From Vanilla planifolia (Eukaryota; Streptophyta; Magnoliopsida; Asparagales; Orchidaceae), in contig CM043868.1 of assembly GCA_023846275.1 (NCBI GenBank), forward strand, positions 6,901,653 through 6,965,652: a stretch of DNA of 64,000 nucleotides, written 5' to 3'. This document shows, piece by piece, positions 46,385-59,284 of this stretch; position 1 is the first letter of the stretch; each line of letters begins with the position of its first letter. The notes below the pieces were generated by a model, which saw nothing but the letters and a program-made list of their open reading frames with translations, was not told where the DNA came from and did no database searches. The translations under genes were made by a program, and so were the position numbers.

Positions 46385-48185
46385 ATACAATATGTTGAAA
46401 TGGTTGAGCCACAAGATGGGGGTGAATTATAAATTTTAGGAAAACTCTTAATTGCTTTTTAAATTCTTTGTGTGAAATAGCATGTAAAAGCTTGAAAGTA
46501 AATAAAATTAATATTTTTAAGTGGTTTGATTTAAACTCTAGTCTACATCCACTAATAGTCTAATTACTATGCTTCCACAATAAAGACCATACCTTTTATG
46601 AAAAGATCAATTGGGGCAAACACTTATAAGAAATGATATGTAAAGTGACCAATATAGGACCCAAATAAGCTACAAATAATAGCATTCAAATGAGTTAATC
46701 CAAGAGGGAGGTAAGAAGTGAGTTGAGGCTCACATAAAATAAGCTCATTACAATATTCCTACAATCTTGCTCAAGTATCAAGTGGCACAACATATGTGTA
46801 AACGAGTCTTGCAATTTATCAATGCCTGTAGAATAGAAGAAAGATAATGCTTGAAATGAGCTTTGTATTTGCTTTTCACATAACAAACGCTTCACATATA
46901 GAGATTAACAAAGTAAATCTCATCTATGACAAAGTCTCACTTCATAAATAATAGTAAATTTGTATTTGCCTCTTTTTGATCAATTTGAGGTGCTATTTAT
47001 ACGTGAATAAAGCTTAGCATTCTATTTTCTTAAAATCCCATTTGTTACAATTGACCAAATTCTAATTTTGAATAAGTTTAAAAAGCCATTATAGTTTTAA
47101 GTGTCCATTCATATCTTATGATTATGGGGATCATACTTTATGACTTTTCTTAATATATTGATCTTCCAAACCATTAGCTCAGTGTCATACTTAAGAATGA
47201 TCTTACAAGTACATTGATGACCATTGTATTGTATAAACCACATTAGGTTCTTCACATTCTTTACATCATATTATATAGTATTGAACATTGTATTATATGA
47301 AGCCTTTTAACTTCATCAATTACCTTAGTGCCTTTTTCAACTCTCTGGTTTTGAATACATAATACTATATGGTAATGAACTTTAGATTGTATGATTATAT
47401 TATTTCTCTTAGCTTATAGAATACTTAGCATGACCATATTGCCTAAAACATAGACATCAAACTATACAATGATCTTTTGCTTTACAATATAGCAAAATCC
47501 CTCTATATTAAACTAAGATAATATTTGTATGATGCAGGACATAGTACCACTATGTGAGCACATTGGCTATGTTATTATCACTTAGGTATAACATTATACA
47601 ATTGTCATATTGTATGATGAAAGGCACCACATTGTATGAATAATCTACATAGCCACTAGATCACCAAGTCTAAGCCCATGTTTGATCACATAATGAACGA
47701 GGCATACTATATGACAATGATATCATATTGTACAATTAGTACACATTCAACATATTACTTCTTGTATTACTTTATTTCAATTTTCATTTGATTTAATTAT
47801 AACTTATAATGCCACTAAGGCATTTTTCTTAATGTGGAACTAAAATTTCCCTACAAACTAGTGCATGCTCATGATCTATAAATAAAGAAAATTATTTATA
47901 TTTGAGTACGAATTAGATGTATGAAAATGATGTTGACTTATTTGCCAATATATGGTGGCACATAACATTCTAATGAAGTGAAAATGTTGGCCATAGATGG
48001 AAAATACCCCATCAAGAGCTAAATCCACATGGCTCCATCATGTGAAGTTGAATCACCTAATTCATTGGCCAATGGATGTTTGTTCATTAATTTCTAAATC
48101 TATTCATCACAACTTGAGCATGTATTAGTACACAATAATATAATTTTGTTATAATAAAACTACTTAATGGCATAGGGTTTATAAT
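46385..48185 (-). mobile_element. LTR of the minus-strand copia relic
   Basis: On the minus strand the internal side ends in TTTTGTCATCACAAAAAAGG (about 48210-48190), the Sirevirus-like purine-rich end of pol. The U3 part carries many CATACAATGTGG and ATTGTATGAT words. A TATA box, GTATAAATAGCACC, lies at about 47000. The far end reads AATTCACCCCCATCTTGTGG (about 46421-46402), a C-rich motif like the U5 end of many plant copia LTRs. Length is about 1.8 kb; ends are approximate. Confidence 0.5.
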
Positions 48186-48299
48186 CTTTCCTTTTTTGTG
48201 ATGACAAAACTATTGTTACAATAATAAAAACATATAAAATAATTGAAATATATGTGAAATATCTTAATATATTGAATACAAGTGTGTGGCAATGAAAAT

Positions 48300-51200
48300 T
48301 ACTTTAGTGTAATAAGCTTTAACATAAGTACGATGGGGTTGAACTAATTCCCCTTAAATCCAAGCACTCCTTGCATTCTAGTACACAATTTCTTCTAATT
48401 TGTGTATCCACTCAAATGGGTAAATAATGTCTAGTGTCATTCTAATACTTGTGAAAGTATTAGATGGTAAAATTTTGGTAACGATATCCATAAGTTATGC
48501 ACTAGAGTGTATAAAGATTAATGAAACATTCTTCTTATCAACCTTCTCTTAAATGATTTCTTATATTGATTTTTTTAGTTTAGAATGTTAAATTGGGATT
48601 TTGGTAAAAGGAATGGCACTTTTAGTGTCGTAGTGGATTGTTATATTTGCAAACTAAAGTCCATAATCCTCTAATTTTTATCTTATCTATAACACTTGAG
48701 CCATGTAACTAACATCTAATTTATACTCTACTTAGTTGTAAATAAAGCAACACAATTTTTTTTGTGACTAGGCCAATACATCTATAGATTATTAAGTAAA
48801 TGACACATGTTTGATGTGCTCTTTCTACTAGTTCTACTATTATAAAAATCAACATTTGTGTAAACAATCAAGTCAATGTTATCTCACATCTTAGGCATTG
48901 AAGTCTTAAAGTTTTGGTTCTTATAAGGTACTTAAATATATGCTTAATAGCTTAAAGAGGAGATTCATTTGGATTAGCTTGGAACCTAGCACATAAACTA
49001 ACATTCAATATACTATATTGGGTCTATAACTATAAGATAAAGTAACAATCTTATCATACCTTCGTATAGTTACACATCCATAGCCTTTCCATTCTCATAT
49101 ATATGTAATGATTTATTGGTTGATTTTAGGCTATTCTTGAATGTCATATTTTGAAATCCAAATTTCTGAAGAACTTATTGTAGATATTTCATCTAGGAAA
49201 TAAATATATCGTTACTAACTTGTTGCATTTGAAATATAAGTAAATAGGTTTGTTTCCCAATCAAACTTATCTCAAATTTATTCTTCAATATATTAACAAA
49301 TGTTCATTATCATTGGTTGATCTAATGACAATGTCATCAACATATTTTCTATAAACCAATTGATCCTTTTTGTTATTTATTATAAAAAGTTGTATCTTCC
49401 TTACCTCTAAAAAGCTATTAGATGCTAGAAAACTACATAATCTTTCATACCACTTTAATTCTTTCTTTAGATAATACAACTCTTTCTTAAAGTTATACAT
49501 TAGGTTTAACTTATCATGTGCTTCAAAACTTACTGCTTGTTCTACATATCCTTCTTCTTTTATATATCCATTCAAGAATATTCTCTTTAGAACTATTTGA
49601 TATAGTCTAATCTCTTGGTAACAATCATAAGATATTAAAATCACTATAGCTTCTAATCTAGCTATTAGTGCATAGGTATCATCAACATGAACTCCTTCAA
49701 TTTGGCCATAACCATTGGCAATAAGTTTAACATTGTTTCAATCCTCTATTCACATTCACCTTGTTATGGAAGATCTATTTAGTCAAAATCACTAATTGAT
49801 TAAGGTGTCTAGGAGTTAATTCCTACACTTAAGTTTTCTCAAATTGACTTAATTTCTTATTCATTATTACTAAACAAAATTTGTCTTATAATGCTTCATC
49901 TATGGTTTTGCATTCATAACTAGATATGAAAGCTACATGGTTTAAGGTTGCACATACTATAACACTATCATATATCTCTTCTATAACAAGGTCTTTAGGA
50001 TGATCTTTAATAAATTTTCATTCTCTAGGGGGCATTCTACCATTATCCTCTTTTATCTTCTTTTTTATTTTGTTAAGTGCTTCATCACAAAGATTTAACT
50101 TATCAATTCCATAATATGATAATGCTTAGTTATGGTTTTGTGTTCATAAATAGATATGAAACCTAAATGGTTTAAGGTTGTACATGTTCTAACACTATCA
50201 ACTACTTTTTTATATCGAGGTCTTTTGGATGATCTTTAATAATTTTTCGTTCTCTATGGTGAACTCTATCACTATAATCTCTCATGTTCTCTTTCTTTTT
50301 CTTAAGTGCTTCAACCTCAGACTTATCAAATTCCATAATATGATCTTGATTATGTTGGTACTAAGATTCAACAATGGGTGTCACATGAAATGTCACAAAA
50401 ATAGATTCTTCAATGACATAGGTCCTTTAGTTGTATACTCTATAAGCCTTAATATTCATTGAATATCCTAAGAATATTCTTTCATCTATCTTATTTATTT
50501 TTTCTATTATTTAGAGTATATCACTTAAAAAAACAAAGACATGCAATTAATAAATCATCAACTCTCTAATATACATGAGTTCATAAGGAGTAACTTGAAG
50601 AATGGGGTGTGTAAACACTCTATAGGTTACATTATAGTTTGTTGTATCCACTTTTACCCAAAAATGCTTAGGTACATGGTATTCATTTAGCATACACTTA
50701 GACATGTGTAATAATGTCCTATTCATTCTCTCAGTTACCACTTTCTATTTTTCCTAAGTGAAGAAAAGTATAAGTTATCCCAAGAGCATTGCGATATTCT
50801 ACAATTTATTAACTCATTTCTAAACTCTCCTCCATAATCATTCCAAATAGACACCAGTGATACATCATGTTCCTTTTGCAATATTGTGATCAATTGATGT
50901 CATCTCTAAAATTCCTTACTTTTATTTCTAAGTAATAGCACCCAAATATACCTAGAATAATCATCAATAATTAAAAACCCATATTTTTTTCTACTTTGGC
51001 TATAATGATGAATGGCTCCAAACAAGTTTAATTATAGCAACTATAGTCCTAAATTTTAAAGAAGATTAGGTTGCTTGTCTAATTGACATGGTTCACAAAT
51101 ATTTCCATCATTCCATTGAAAATTGGGTGAGATTCTAACTACGTAATATTTAACAATTTTATTAAGATTAGAAGAGGTAAATATTACACAATCTTCTATT

Positions 51201-53100
51201 CGATAAATTATTGCTACTTAATTGAGCTTTAAGATATTTTAAACCACTAGCTTAAATTATCTTCAAGTCCATGACATAAGTATTATTCCCTCTAGGTGCA
51301 ACAATAAGTTTGTTATATTTATGAATTACACAATCCTTGGAATTAAAAGTAATAAAAAAAACTAGTCACATAATTAACTAATGCTAAGCAAGATATAATT
51401 TAAACCTTTTACTAAAAGAACCTTTTTGATAGAGGTGTAAGAGTTACCAACTATGTTGACTTTCTTCTTGGAGTTTTTACCAAGGAGAACATGAAATTAT
51501 TGTGGTTGGATGAACAATGAAGAATCACTACTCAAATGCCTTTAGCAACAATTATCCAAGTACCACATACTGTTAGGTCCTAAGAGTGAGGCATGCTAAC
51601 AAAAAATGATTAATTGTTAGATTTTGGACATCGGTATATTTGTTTTATAATAAAAATTTAAATTCCTTACCCAAACATACTCTAGAAATTTAGAATGAAC
51701 ATTATCTTTAATCCCATTATGTGCAACAAAGTATCCAATTTTTAAGCAATAACAACATTCTAAATTGTGATTAATGACAATGTGCACATATCTTTTGGCC
51801 TCATTTAATTTATTAGTTAGGTTTGTATTTTTGATTATAGCACATGCAAGTTCATCTCTAGCTTATAACTAGCAAATATTTTTGTCATTTAGATTTTTAC
51901 ATAGTCAAAAATAGCTAGTATCCTATTCCTTTGAATTGTTATTTATTTGCTAGTTTTTTATTTTTCTCATACATCAATATAGTGCACTTCACAATCAACA
52001 TGAGAAGAAGAGGAAAAATAAACCTCATCAACATCTAATGTTGAAGGCAAATTATCATCCTTTACCATGAGATTAATGAGACAATCCTCCTTTTTCATCA
52101 CAACTAAAGGAGGACTCGTTAGAGTTGGTTCAAGTTTCCTTCATTGTCTTTCTCTGTTTCTTTTTCGTTGAACTTTTCAGTTCTCTCATGATAAACAAGG
52201 CACCTAAGACAAATGAGCCTGTGATTCATGCATTCAGGAGGCATTTGTTCTTATTTCTCTTGTACATTTCCTCTTCATTTTCATTCTAGTTAAAATGATT
52301 ACCTAACACATGCATTTGTAATAAGTGAGATAAATCTCTAGAATTTTAAGCTCTATTATCTTTGCCTGATGATCCAGGATTGGAGGTAGAGTTATCCTTT
52401 AGTGTAATTGGTTCCACCTTTTTATTTCTTTTTTTATAAGCTAAAATCTTTTCACTTTTTCTCCTCACTAGTTCCATTTTATTGGTTATAAGGTCACCTT
52501 AGAGGTTATCTAGCAAAAATATTGAAATGTCTTTTGCTACCTTACCAATAGGATCATAATCTTTTGGAAATACTCATAGAATCTTCTTTACCCATTCAAT
52601 ATTAAAGAAACTCTTTCCTACAAGCTCTTAATAGAATTAACAAATCTAGTAAACATGGATTTGATAAATTCATTGAAAATCCTATAATATAATTCATAAT
52701 CATGTGTTGGCATGTTAGTTTTACTTTCCTTAACATGAGAGGTATCATTATAGGTAACCTCCAACTTATTCCAAATTTCAAATATAGTTTTCATGCTCAA
52801 GATTGAACTATATTTAGAGTAAAATAAACTATAATGGAAAATAGTTATAGCTATAAAGCTCAACTATACCTTGTGCTTTTCTTCTAGACATAATTCACAA
52901 ATGGGTTTTCCAGCAAGTTGATCATTTACAATCTTTGTGGGAAAAACAAAAGGCCAATCAACAATATCCCATATGTATAAATGAATTGATTCAAGAAATA
53001 TTCTTATATGAGTTTTTTTAATTCCAGTGATACTCACCATTGAACAAAGGTGGTTAATAAGAAGTGGAATCTCCTTGAGTGGTTGATTTTTCAATCAAAT
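48300..53100 (-). mobile_element. degenerate Ty1/copia element, gag to RNase H
   Basis: Read right to left, gag N-terminus is the frame 53094-52864 (HIRIFLESIHLYIWDIVD) and gag continues at 52863-52618 (FEIWNKLEVTYNDTSHVKES, MFTRFVNSI). Zinc knuckle and protease zones at about 52.4-51.4 kb are unclear. Integrase appears at 50741-50547 (ERMNRTLLHMSKCMLNEYHV, PYELMY). RT is the frame 49644-49285 (FLNGYIKEEGYVEQA, KWYERL, YVDD at its residues 101-104). The usual QMDVKSAFLNG is QIVLKRIFLNG, so the first catalytic Asp is lost although YVDD remains. RNase H pieces lie at about 49010-48750 (CARFQANPNESPL, then STSRKSTSNMCHLL). Stops and shifts make it inactive. The 5' LTR to the right was not found. 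Orientation is opposite to the two other copia relics. Confidence 0.88.
49901..50345 (-). repeat. tandem duplication of about 225-230 bp inside the copia pol relic
   Basis: Plus-strand TATGGTTTTG followed by TTCATAA and AGATATGAAA occurs at 49901 and 50131; TGGTTTAAGGTTG and GGATGATCTTTAATAA recur in each. ACTTATCAA then TTCCATAATATGAT closes each copy at about 50098 and 50321. It lies in the linker between integrase and RT. The two copies have diverged, so it is old. Confidence 0.8.
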
Positions 53101-54289
53101 TATGAGCATAGAAATCTTCATGTAGCAATTTCTTCTTTTGATTCATCCTTTCTTTGTGCCACTTTTTAAAAACTTATTCAAGGGTTTCAAACATAATATT
53201 ATATATTTAATCAGACCAAATGACGAGTCAATGGTTAAGCCCCCAAGTTCATGGACATATCTTCATAAAATTATACAATATATGAATATTCAAGCATATA
53301 GCATGTGAATATTCAAAAAAATGGTTAAACCATACAATCACCATGTCATATTATTCATCTGGTCTAATTCTAGAAACCACAATAGCCATAATAACCTCAC
53401 AATGGTGAAATCACTAGAATAGAGTTGTTGGAAGGTGCTAATCAACTGTTAGAGATCCTAAATAGTCAAAATTTGAAAATGTATAAGTGTAAAAGGATCA
53501 TAATAGTGAGAATAAGATTCTAAAGCTTTTTAAATACTTAAGAAAGATAATATACAATCAATTGTGCTACTACATTGTATATTCTTCATAATAGCTATTG
53601 AGTTTATTGTTGATAAGAAAATAATAAACCTTTTATGTGTAATCATTTTCTTATATACTTCTATAAAGATTAAAAATAAATTCTTGTACTTCTCAAGGCA
53701 TTTATTACTTGAGTGATAGTTGTTTAATATTTGAATTATTTCATATGGATTTTGACAAAATGTTTGCATTCAATTGTACTAATCTTTCTTTTCTTTCTCT
53801 TTGCCCAACTTAAGGTTGTGGAAGTGTAGAGAAGTTGGCCATATCCTTGAGTAATGAGTGTGTGGGTCATATTTGATTCTATGAAAAATCAAAGTTATTG
53901 AGGTTTTCCACTGGGCTATGGTAATGGAGTGGATATTTAGTGGTGCTCAGTGAGGTTTCTCGAACGTGGAGGTAAGCTTGGGTATAAGTTGAACCAATTA
54001 AAAATATTGGACTTGTGAATTTCTTTTATTGTTTATATTTTCTTTTATTTTAATTATCTGTAAGGAGAAAACATTTATAATCAGTTTTTTAGCTATAAGT
54101 AACTTTGTTTTGATTATTAATAAGGATCTTATAAAAAATTTAAAAGAGTCGGTTTTTTATTTTTTTTATTATATCATCAATTAAACTTTCTTTTCTTGGT
54201 GTGCCTTAAGCTTAAGATCATTGGCTATTAATTGCTTCTCCTTTTATTGGTGATCTATCTACAAGATTTTGTCTTCTTGAGATCTTGAC
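53101..54289. other. non-coding DNA, with a possible copia U5 at 53.83-54.1 kb
   Basis: No gene. Around 53960, GAACGTGGAGGTAAGC then TTGAACCAATT and GGACTTGTGAATTTC resembles plus-strand U5 ends of plant copia LTRs, but no element body follows. This may be an unrelated LTR remnant. The 79-residue minus frame at 53530-53769 has no domain. Confidence 0.3.
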
Positions 54290-54780
54290 AATAGACATTT
54301 TTAGAGTTATAATAGTGGAATTTTAAGCATGAAATTGGTAAAAAACCAATAAAGAGAAAAAATAATTGAGCTTTTGGCACAAGAAGATTGAACCCTCATA
54401 TTCATCATTCTTACCTCTTTATCTAATCGTTGGATATGATATTTTATTAAAAAAATAATATTTTTAATTTTTAAAAGATTCCTTTGACCTTTGACCAAAG
54501 ATTTAACAATTTTTGCATTTTGAATCGTCTGGCATAATGCCCACATGTAGAAGCCTAGCATGGCATGAATTCTATGCACCACTTAGCACTGCTCACATAG
54601 ATAAGGCACAGTCAATAACACTTACCATGTGTGCGATGTACGTGGGTGTAGACTCCCAATGCACTTCTGTGCTTGCAGAGGTCATTGCACCAAAGGGTGA
54701 CATGTAGTGTTTGTGACCCAGGTCAGTGTTGTGAGTAGATGGAAGAGTGTGTGACACTTGACCATTTTCTCATTTGAGAC
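54290..54780 (-). mobile_element. gypsy-type LTR remnant (LTR family A, copy 5)
   Basis: AGAAGATTGAACCC, then CATCATTCTTACCTCTTTAT and a TGGATATGATATTTTATT block match the order at 30.05-30.2 kb. A less AT-rich section at 54530-54740 follows with CACATG, GCATGG and TGCAC words. The 64-residue plus frame at 54513-54707 lies in this section and is not a gene. Confidence 0.45.
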
Positions 54781-55059
54781 TAATCTTATAATTGATCTCT
54801 TGATCATAGGTTCTTTTTTTATTTGAGTTTTCATCAAATCAACTTAATTAGATCTACTAGTTCTCACATTTTTTTTATTATTGGAAACTAAGATGAAGGA
54901 AAAAGGATTGACCTTTCTCCAAGCTACAACATTTTGTAGTAGTAAGACTTTTTTTTCTTCTAGTTTTATATGAAGTCTTAGTCCCTGTTCTTATTAGAAT
55001 GATCTTTTTCTTAAGGATATTATCTTCATTGAAGATCTTGTCATCATTCATTTATGATC
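54781..55059. other. unassigned sequence between two LTR remnants
   Basis: TGATCTCTTGATCATAGGTTC near 54796 recalls CTCTTGATCATGGTTCC near 30706, so it is probably more of the same family. No gene. Confidence 0.35.
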
Positions 55060-56027
55060 TTCTTTAGTGCACTTAATATAGTGTTACGTGGATATTAAGG
55101 ACTCCTAATGACCCACAAGGTAACCCCATATGATTGAACATCTTTTAGGAGAGTGTTAGATTACATGATATGATAAGAGCGCTAAATAATTAGTGGGTCA
55201 CTAGGCATTTATTTTGTTACACTTTATGATTATGATATCATAAGGACTTGTTAAGCCCTAATGGGTATTAGATAAGGCCTGGATTATTGCTTCATAGTAT
55301 GAATCAGTTTGGTATGCTCAAATATCTTATGTGATATCACTATCCATATTATTGATTTAACTTACTAGATATGCTATTATATTACTACATGATTATTTTT
55401 ATAGTAGGACTTGAGGATTTCATATTAACGTTGGCTCATTACATCTATTATATCATATGTAGGTACTGAAAGTTAAGATCTAAAATGGATGTTCTAAAGG
55501 AAGTGTTTGAGTTATTACTTTAGGTTCATTTAGTTGCCATTTAATGATGTTATAATTTCTTTTTCATACATAACATTTTCATTTATATTTATTAGACATT
55601 GAATTTTATAAGATTTTTATAAAGGACTTTGATATTTTTGTTTTCATATTTCATGTGATAGACTTAGACTTTTGAATGGCATATGAATCTTGTATGGCTT
55701 AATTGATATTATGGATTTCAATAGATATACTTTATCATAAGTTATTAATGTTCTTTGTTTTCATATACTTGCCAGTGTACATTAATGGGTTACATGGCCT
55801 TGAGTGAACCAGTTCTTTAGTCAATTGAGTGATTAATTTGTGTAAAGATATGTTTCATTTTCTATGACACATCATGAATATGATGATAAGAGTGAGACAT
55901 TATGACCCCCAATTTAAATGTGAAGCCCAATGAGTGAAAAATGGCAAGCCAAATACATTGGCTAAGGAGTTGGTCTAGTTGCACCCAAAGATTAAAAAAA
56001 ATGTTGCTAAAAAGGACGATTCTGACA
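55060..56027 (+). mobile_element. LTR family B, copy 4
   Basis: Shares AAGGACTCCTAATGACC, CATATGATTGAACATC, GATATGATAAGAGCGC, TGGGTATTAGATAAGG and CTTGCCAGTGTAC with copy 1 in the same order. It ends GCTAAAAAGGACGATTCTGACA (56006-56027). Non-coding. Confidence 0.6.
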
Positions 56028-57480
56028 TAGGTAAAGCAATAAAACTCTTTAAGAGTTTCTTAATAGCTCTTTTAATTTTTTAAGAAAATATTAATTACTT
56101 TTAAAGCATTTTTATGGAGAGTACAATTGAAATAATACATAATAGATTTTTAGATGATTTGATCCAACACTATATTTAAAACCAAAAGCATAGACAAAAA
56201 TACTAATGCACACTATGCCAATAGTTGAAGAAACATGAGTATGTGTGAATCCCACAAAAGGGGTAGAGTGAATAGCGAGTTTTAAAATATTATTTATTAT
56301 TTTTAGTATTTTTAAACCATATTTATTTTTCAAAGATTTTTAATATAAATAATTTTATTTTCATGAAAAAATCTTGATATTCAAATTTATATATATAATT
56401 TTTAATTTTTTTGATTAAAAAAATTAAAAAATTAAGAAATATGCTAAAATTTTTAGTGATTTATTTTAAACTAAAACTTATATCTACCCCCATCCAAGAT
56501 CAAGAAAAACACAACTAAAAAATTACAAGTTGAGATCTTTTTATAGTTCACCTCTAACCTACATGAGATATTTTCTTATGATTCACGTCCAACTTATTTG
56601 AGGTTTTTTCTTATGATTAATCTCTAAACAATTAGATTTTTTAGGTTCAAGTTAACCTAAGTTTTTGTGGGCTCTATCTCAACTTGGATTTTTATGAGAT
56701 CTAACTAAACTTTGGCTTTCACAAAATCTAGCCACCCAACTTAAAAAAAAAAGGAAAAACACAATAAGAAAATTTTTCATTCAAAGTATAACTTCTTATT
56801 CTTGTTAATGAATGGAATAAGACACAAAAATATCAAACTTATGAAGGAAGAATTTGGCATTTTGAGAAGTACTAAGCCATAGCATGCTATTTGGAGATTT
56901 TATATTAGTAGAATATCTTGTAGCACTTCATTGAGATCTCAAAGATTTGTTCAAATTTATTAGCCATTTCACTCATAGAGGTTAGGCTTTAATAGATAAA
57001 GTTTGATCATAACCATTAGAAAGTCAAGAAAAAGAGCTTTAATAAGCTACTGATAAATAACTTAAAAAGTTTTTTCTAATTGTTATTATAATTACTTAAA
57101 TAATGATAAGGGAATTAATTATTATGTAGGATTGATCAAAGTGGTTGGATTTGATTAGAGAAGAACAAGTTTAACACTTGGGATTTGATTCCTCCTTGTG
57201 CACTTGGGATTTCATCACTTGGTGTACTCATATGCCTATAAGTTTAACATGATTATGGGTACAACCTAACCCACTACATACTTAGTTATATATATATATA
57301 TATAATTACTTTATGATAACACAATTAAGAATGATCAACATAATAAAAGTAAAAGTAATGAAAAATGGTGACTAAAGGAGGAAAAGAAGAAGCAAATTTT
57401 ATATAATATGATAGAGGCAATAAAAAAGAAAGATAAGTGAAAGAAGTTCTAACTATTGAGCCTAATATTTTTATAAGTAA
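56028..57480. other. AT-rich DNA, no gene seen
   Basis: Contains a short (TA)n run at about 57288-57304. The 73-residue minus frame at 56112-56333 has no recognised domain. Confidence 0.4.
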
Positions 57481-57524
57481 ATGAATGCTAAGAATGTGTT
57501 TTCCCTATGGCCTTATCCCTTAGT

Positions 57525-57725
57525 GCTGCTTGTTATGTGATTTAGTGGCTACTACTTGTGTGATTTGGCAGTATTTGGTACCATGGCATCTAAGCTCATG
57601 AATACAGATACATATTATGTGATATGGAGGTACCACTTACTATGTGAATATATGGAGATGATTTATGTCTATATATGCAACTTGTGATGTGATCTTGTAG
57701 GCATCATTTATTATGTGGTCAAGTT
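57525..57725 (+). repeat. degenerate short repeats around TTATGTGAT
   Basis: TTATGTGATTTAGTGGCTAC, CTTGTGTGATTTGGCAGTAT, TTATGTGATATGGAGGTACC, CTATGTGAATATATGGAGAT, CTTGTGATGTGATCTTGTAG and TTATGTGGTCAAG follow each other at intervals of about 25-60 bp. Such arrays are common in gypsy LTRs. This may belong to the 5' LTR of the gypsy relic at 59.3 kb. Confidence 0.5.
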
Positions 57726-59280
57726 GTTGATAAAATGAGATGCTAGGAGAGAGGAGATATGATCATAAGGATATGAGCCATTTGTGGAAAATAGGGCTCA
57801 TAGTTTTTGAAGCCTGATGTTATTTAAAAAAGATATTATTTTAAAATAAATATTAATTAAAAATATATATTATTTTATTTAAATAATAATTATATAAATA
57901 AATATAAAAAAAGATAAAAACAATTATGATTAAAAGATTTAGTACTATTACATCATGTGTATATCTATAAAAAAATATTATTATACATTTATAGTGTTGT
58001 AGAGATGCTATCATTCCTTAGATGCCATGAATATTGATATGGTGCTTAAGAATAGTTTCATTTTATGGAATTTATATTACCTTACCTATTTTCTTTTAGT
58101 TATCAACTTATATGCTAAGCCTATTGTGCTGCCTTTTCTTCTCACATTGTAGGGAATGAAACAGATACTCAATAAGTGGGAGAAACTTAGTGATATATTT
58201 TTGAGCTTAGAAACAAGGTATTTTGTACTATAGATATTGTGATTTTGATTTTGATGTATTGTATATAACAATTAGCTAGAGAGTTTATAGTTGTGGATTG
58301 TTTTGTTTTCTAGATTTCAAATAAATGATGTCAGTTTATTATGGTGATGTAGAAATAGTGTTTTGGTTTAATATATTTGTGTTATTTATTATTATTGTGA
58401 GTTGATGTTATATGTATTTATGAAAATGGATAATGTTTGGGAGAGACTCTTTTTATTTTTTAGTTAAAATTTGAAATCTTTATTAGTCAAATAACTAAAA
58501 ATATGAGGGTTATAATTGTTCAAGAGTTTAACTTAACTATCATTCCTTTTCTAGTTAAGTATTTAGTTTCCTCATGCAACATTATGGCTCAGAACTTCTA
58601 ATAGAGTTATTAGGGATTTAATTAAGAGGTATTATTAGGTAAGGTGTGATAATTATATTCACTAGTTGTTTCAATGGGTAGAGTATGTATTATGATTTCT
58701 TATGGCTTATATATGTCCTTTAATAATAGTTTTATATTAGCTATCATTATTATGCATTTATAATTTTTAATGTGATACTTGAGATATTGATTTCATGTAA
58801 TGATCTTCTTTTAAATGTTTTAAATAGTTGTAGTTTTATTTTGATTTTTTCAAATAATATTTTGGATTTAATATGATTTTAGGTTTTTCTCACATCAAGC
58901 CTTTACTTAGGAAATATGTGCATCCAAAGTCTTTATTTAAAAGTGATATATTTTTTTATTAAATTATTTAGGGTCCTTTTAGGAATGTACCAGAGAGAAA
59001 GGTTTAAATATGTAAGGGTTTTATGATTGAGGATACCAACATAATATGAGCATTTGCAATGGTTGCATTATATATAACAAAATATGAAAAAATATAGGAA
59101 TTTGATTTTGTAAAAGTTATGGATAAGGCTTAGTTAGGTAATATTGATACAAGAAAAGAAAAGGAATAATAAAGTAACACTTATTAGGAGTTAGCACAAA
59201 ATTTGATTATATTATTGTAATCAACTAGAGGAACTAGTAGTCAAAAAATACGATCATAAATAAATAGAGTGGTAGACAAA
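57726..59280. other. AT-rich DNA before the gypsy relic, probably LTR or leader
   Basis: No coding motif. LTR ends and primer site were not identified. Confidence 0.35.
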
Positions 59281-59284
59281 TTTT

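Noticed and set aside
54513..54707. 64-residue frame with balanced composition
   Set aside because: It falls in the CATG/TGCA-rich core of an LTR copy; similar cores at 6.4-6.75 and 30.26-30.64 kb have no open frame.
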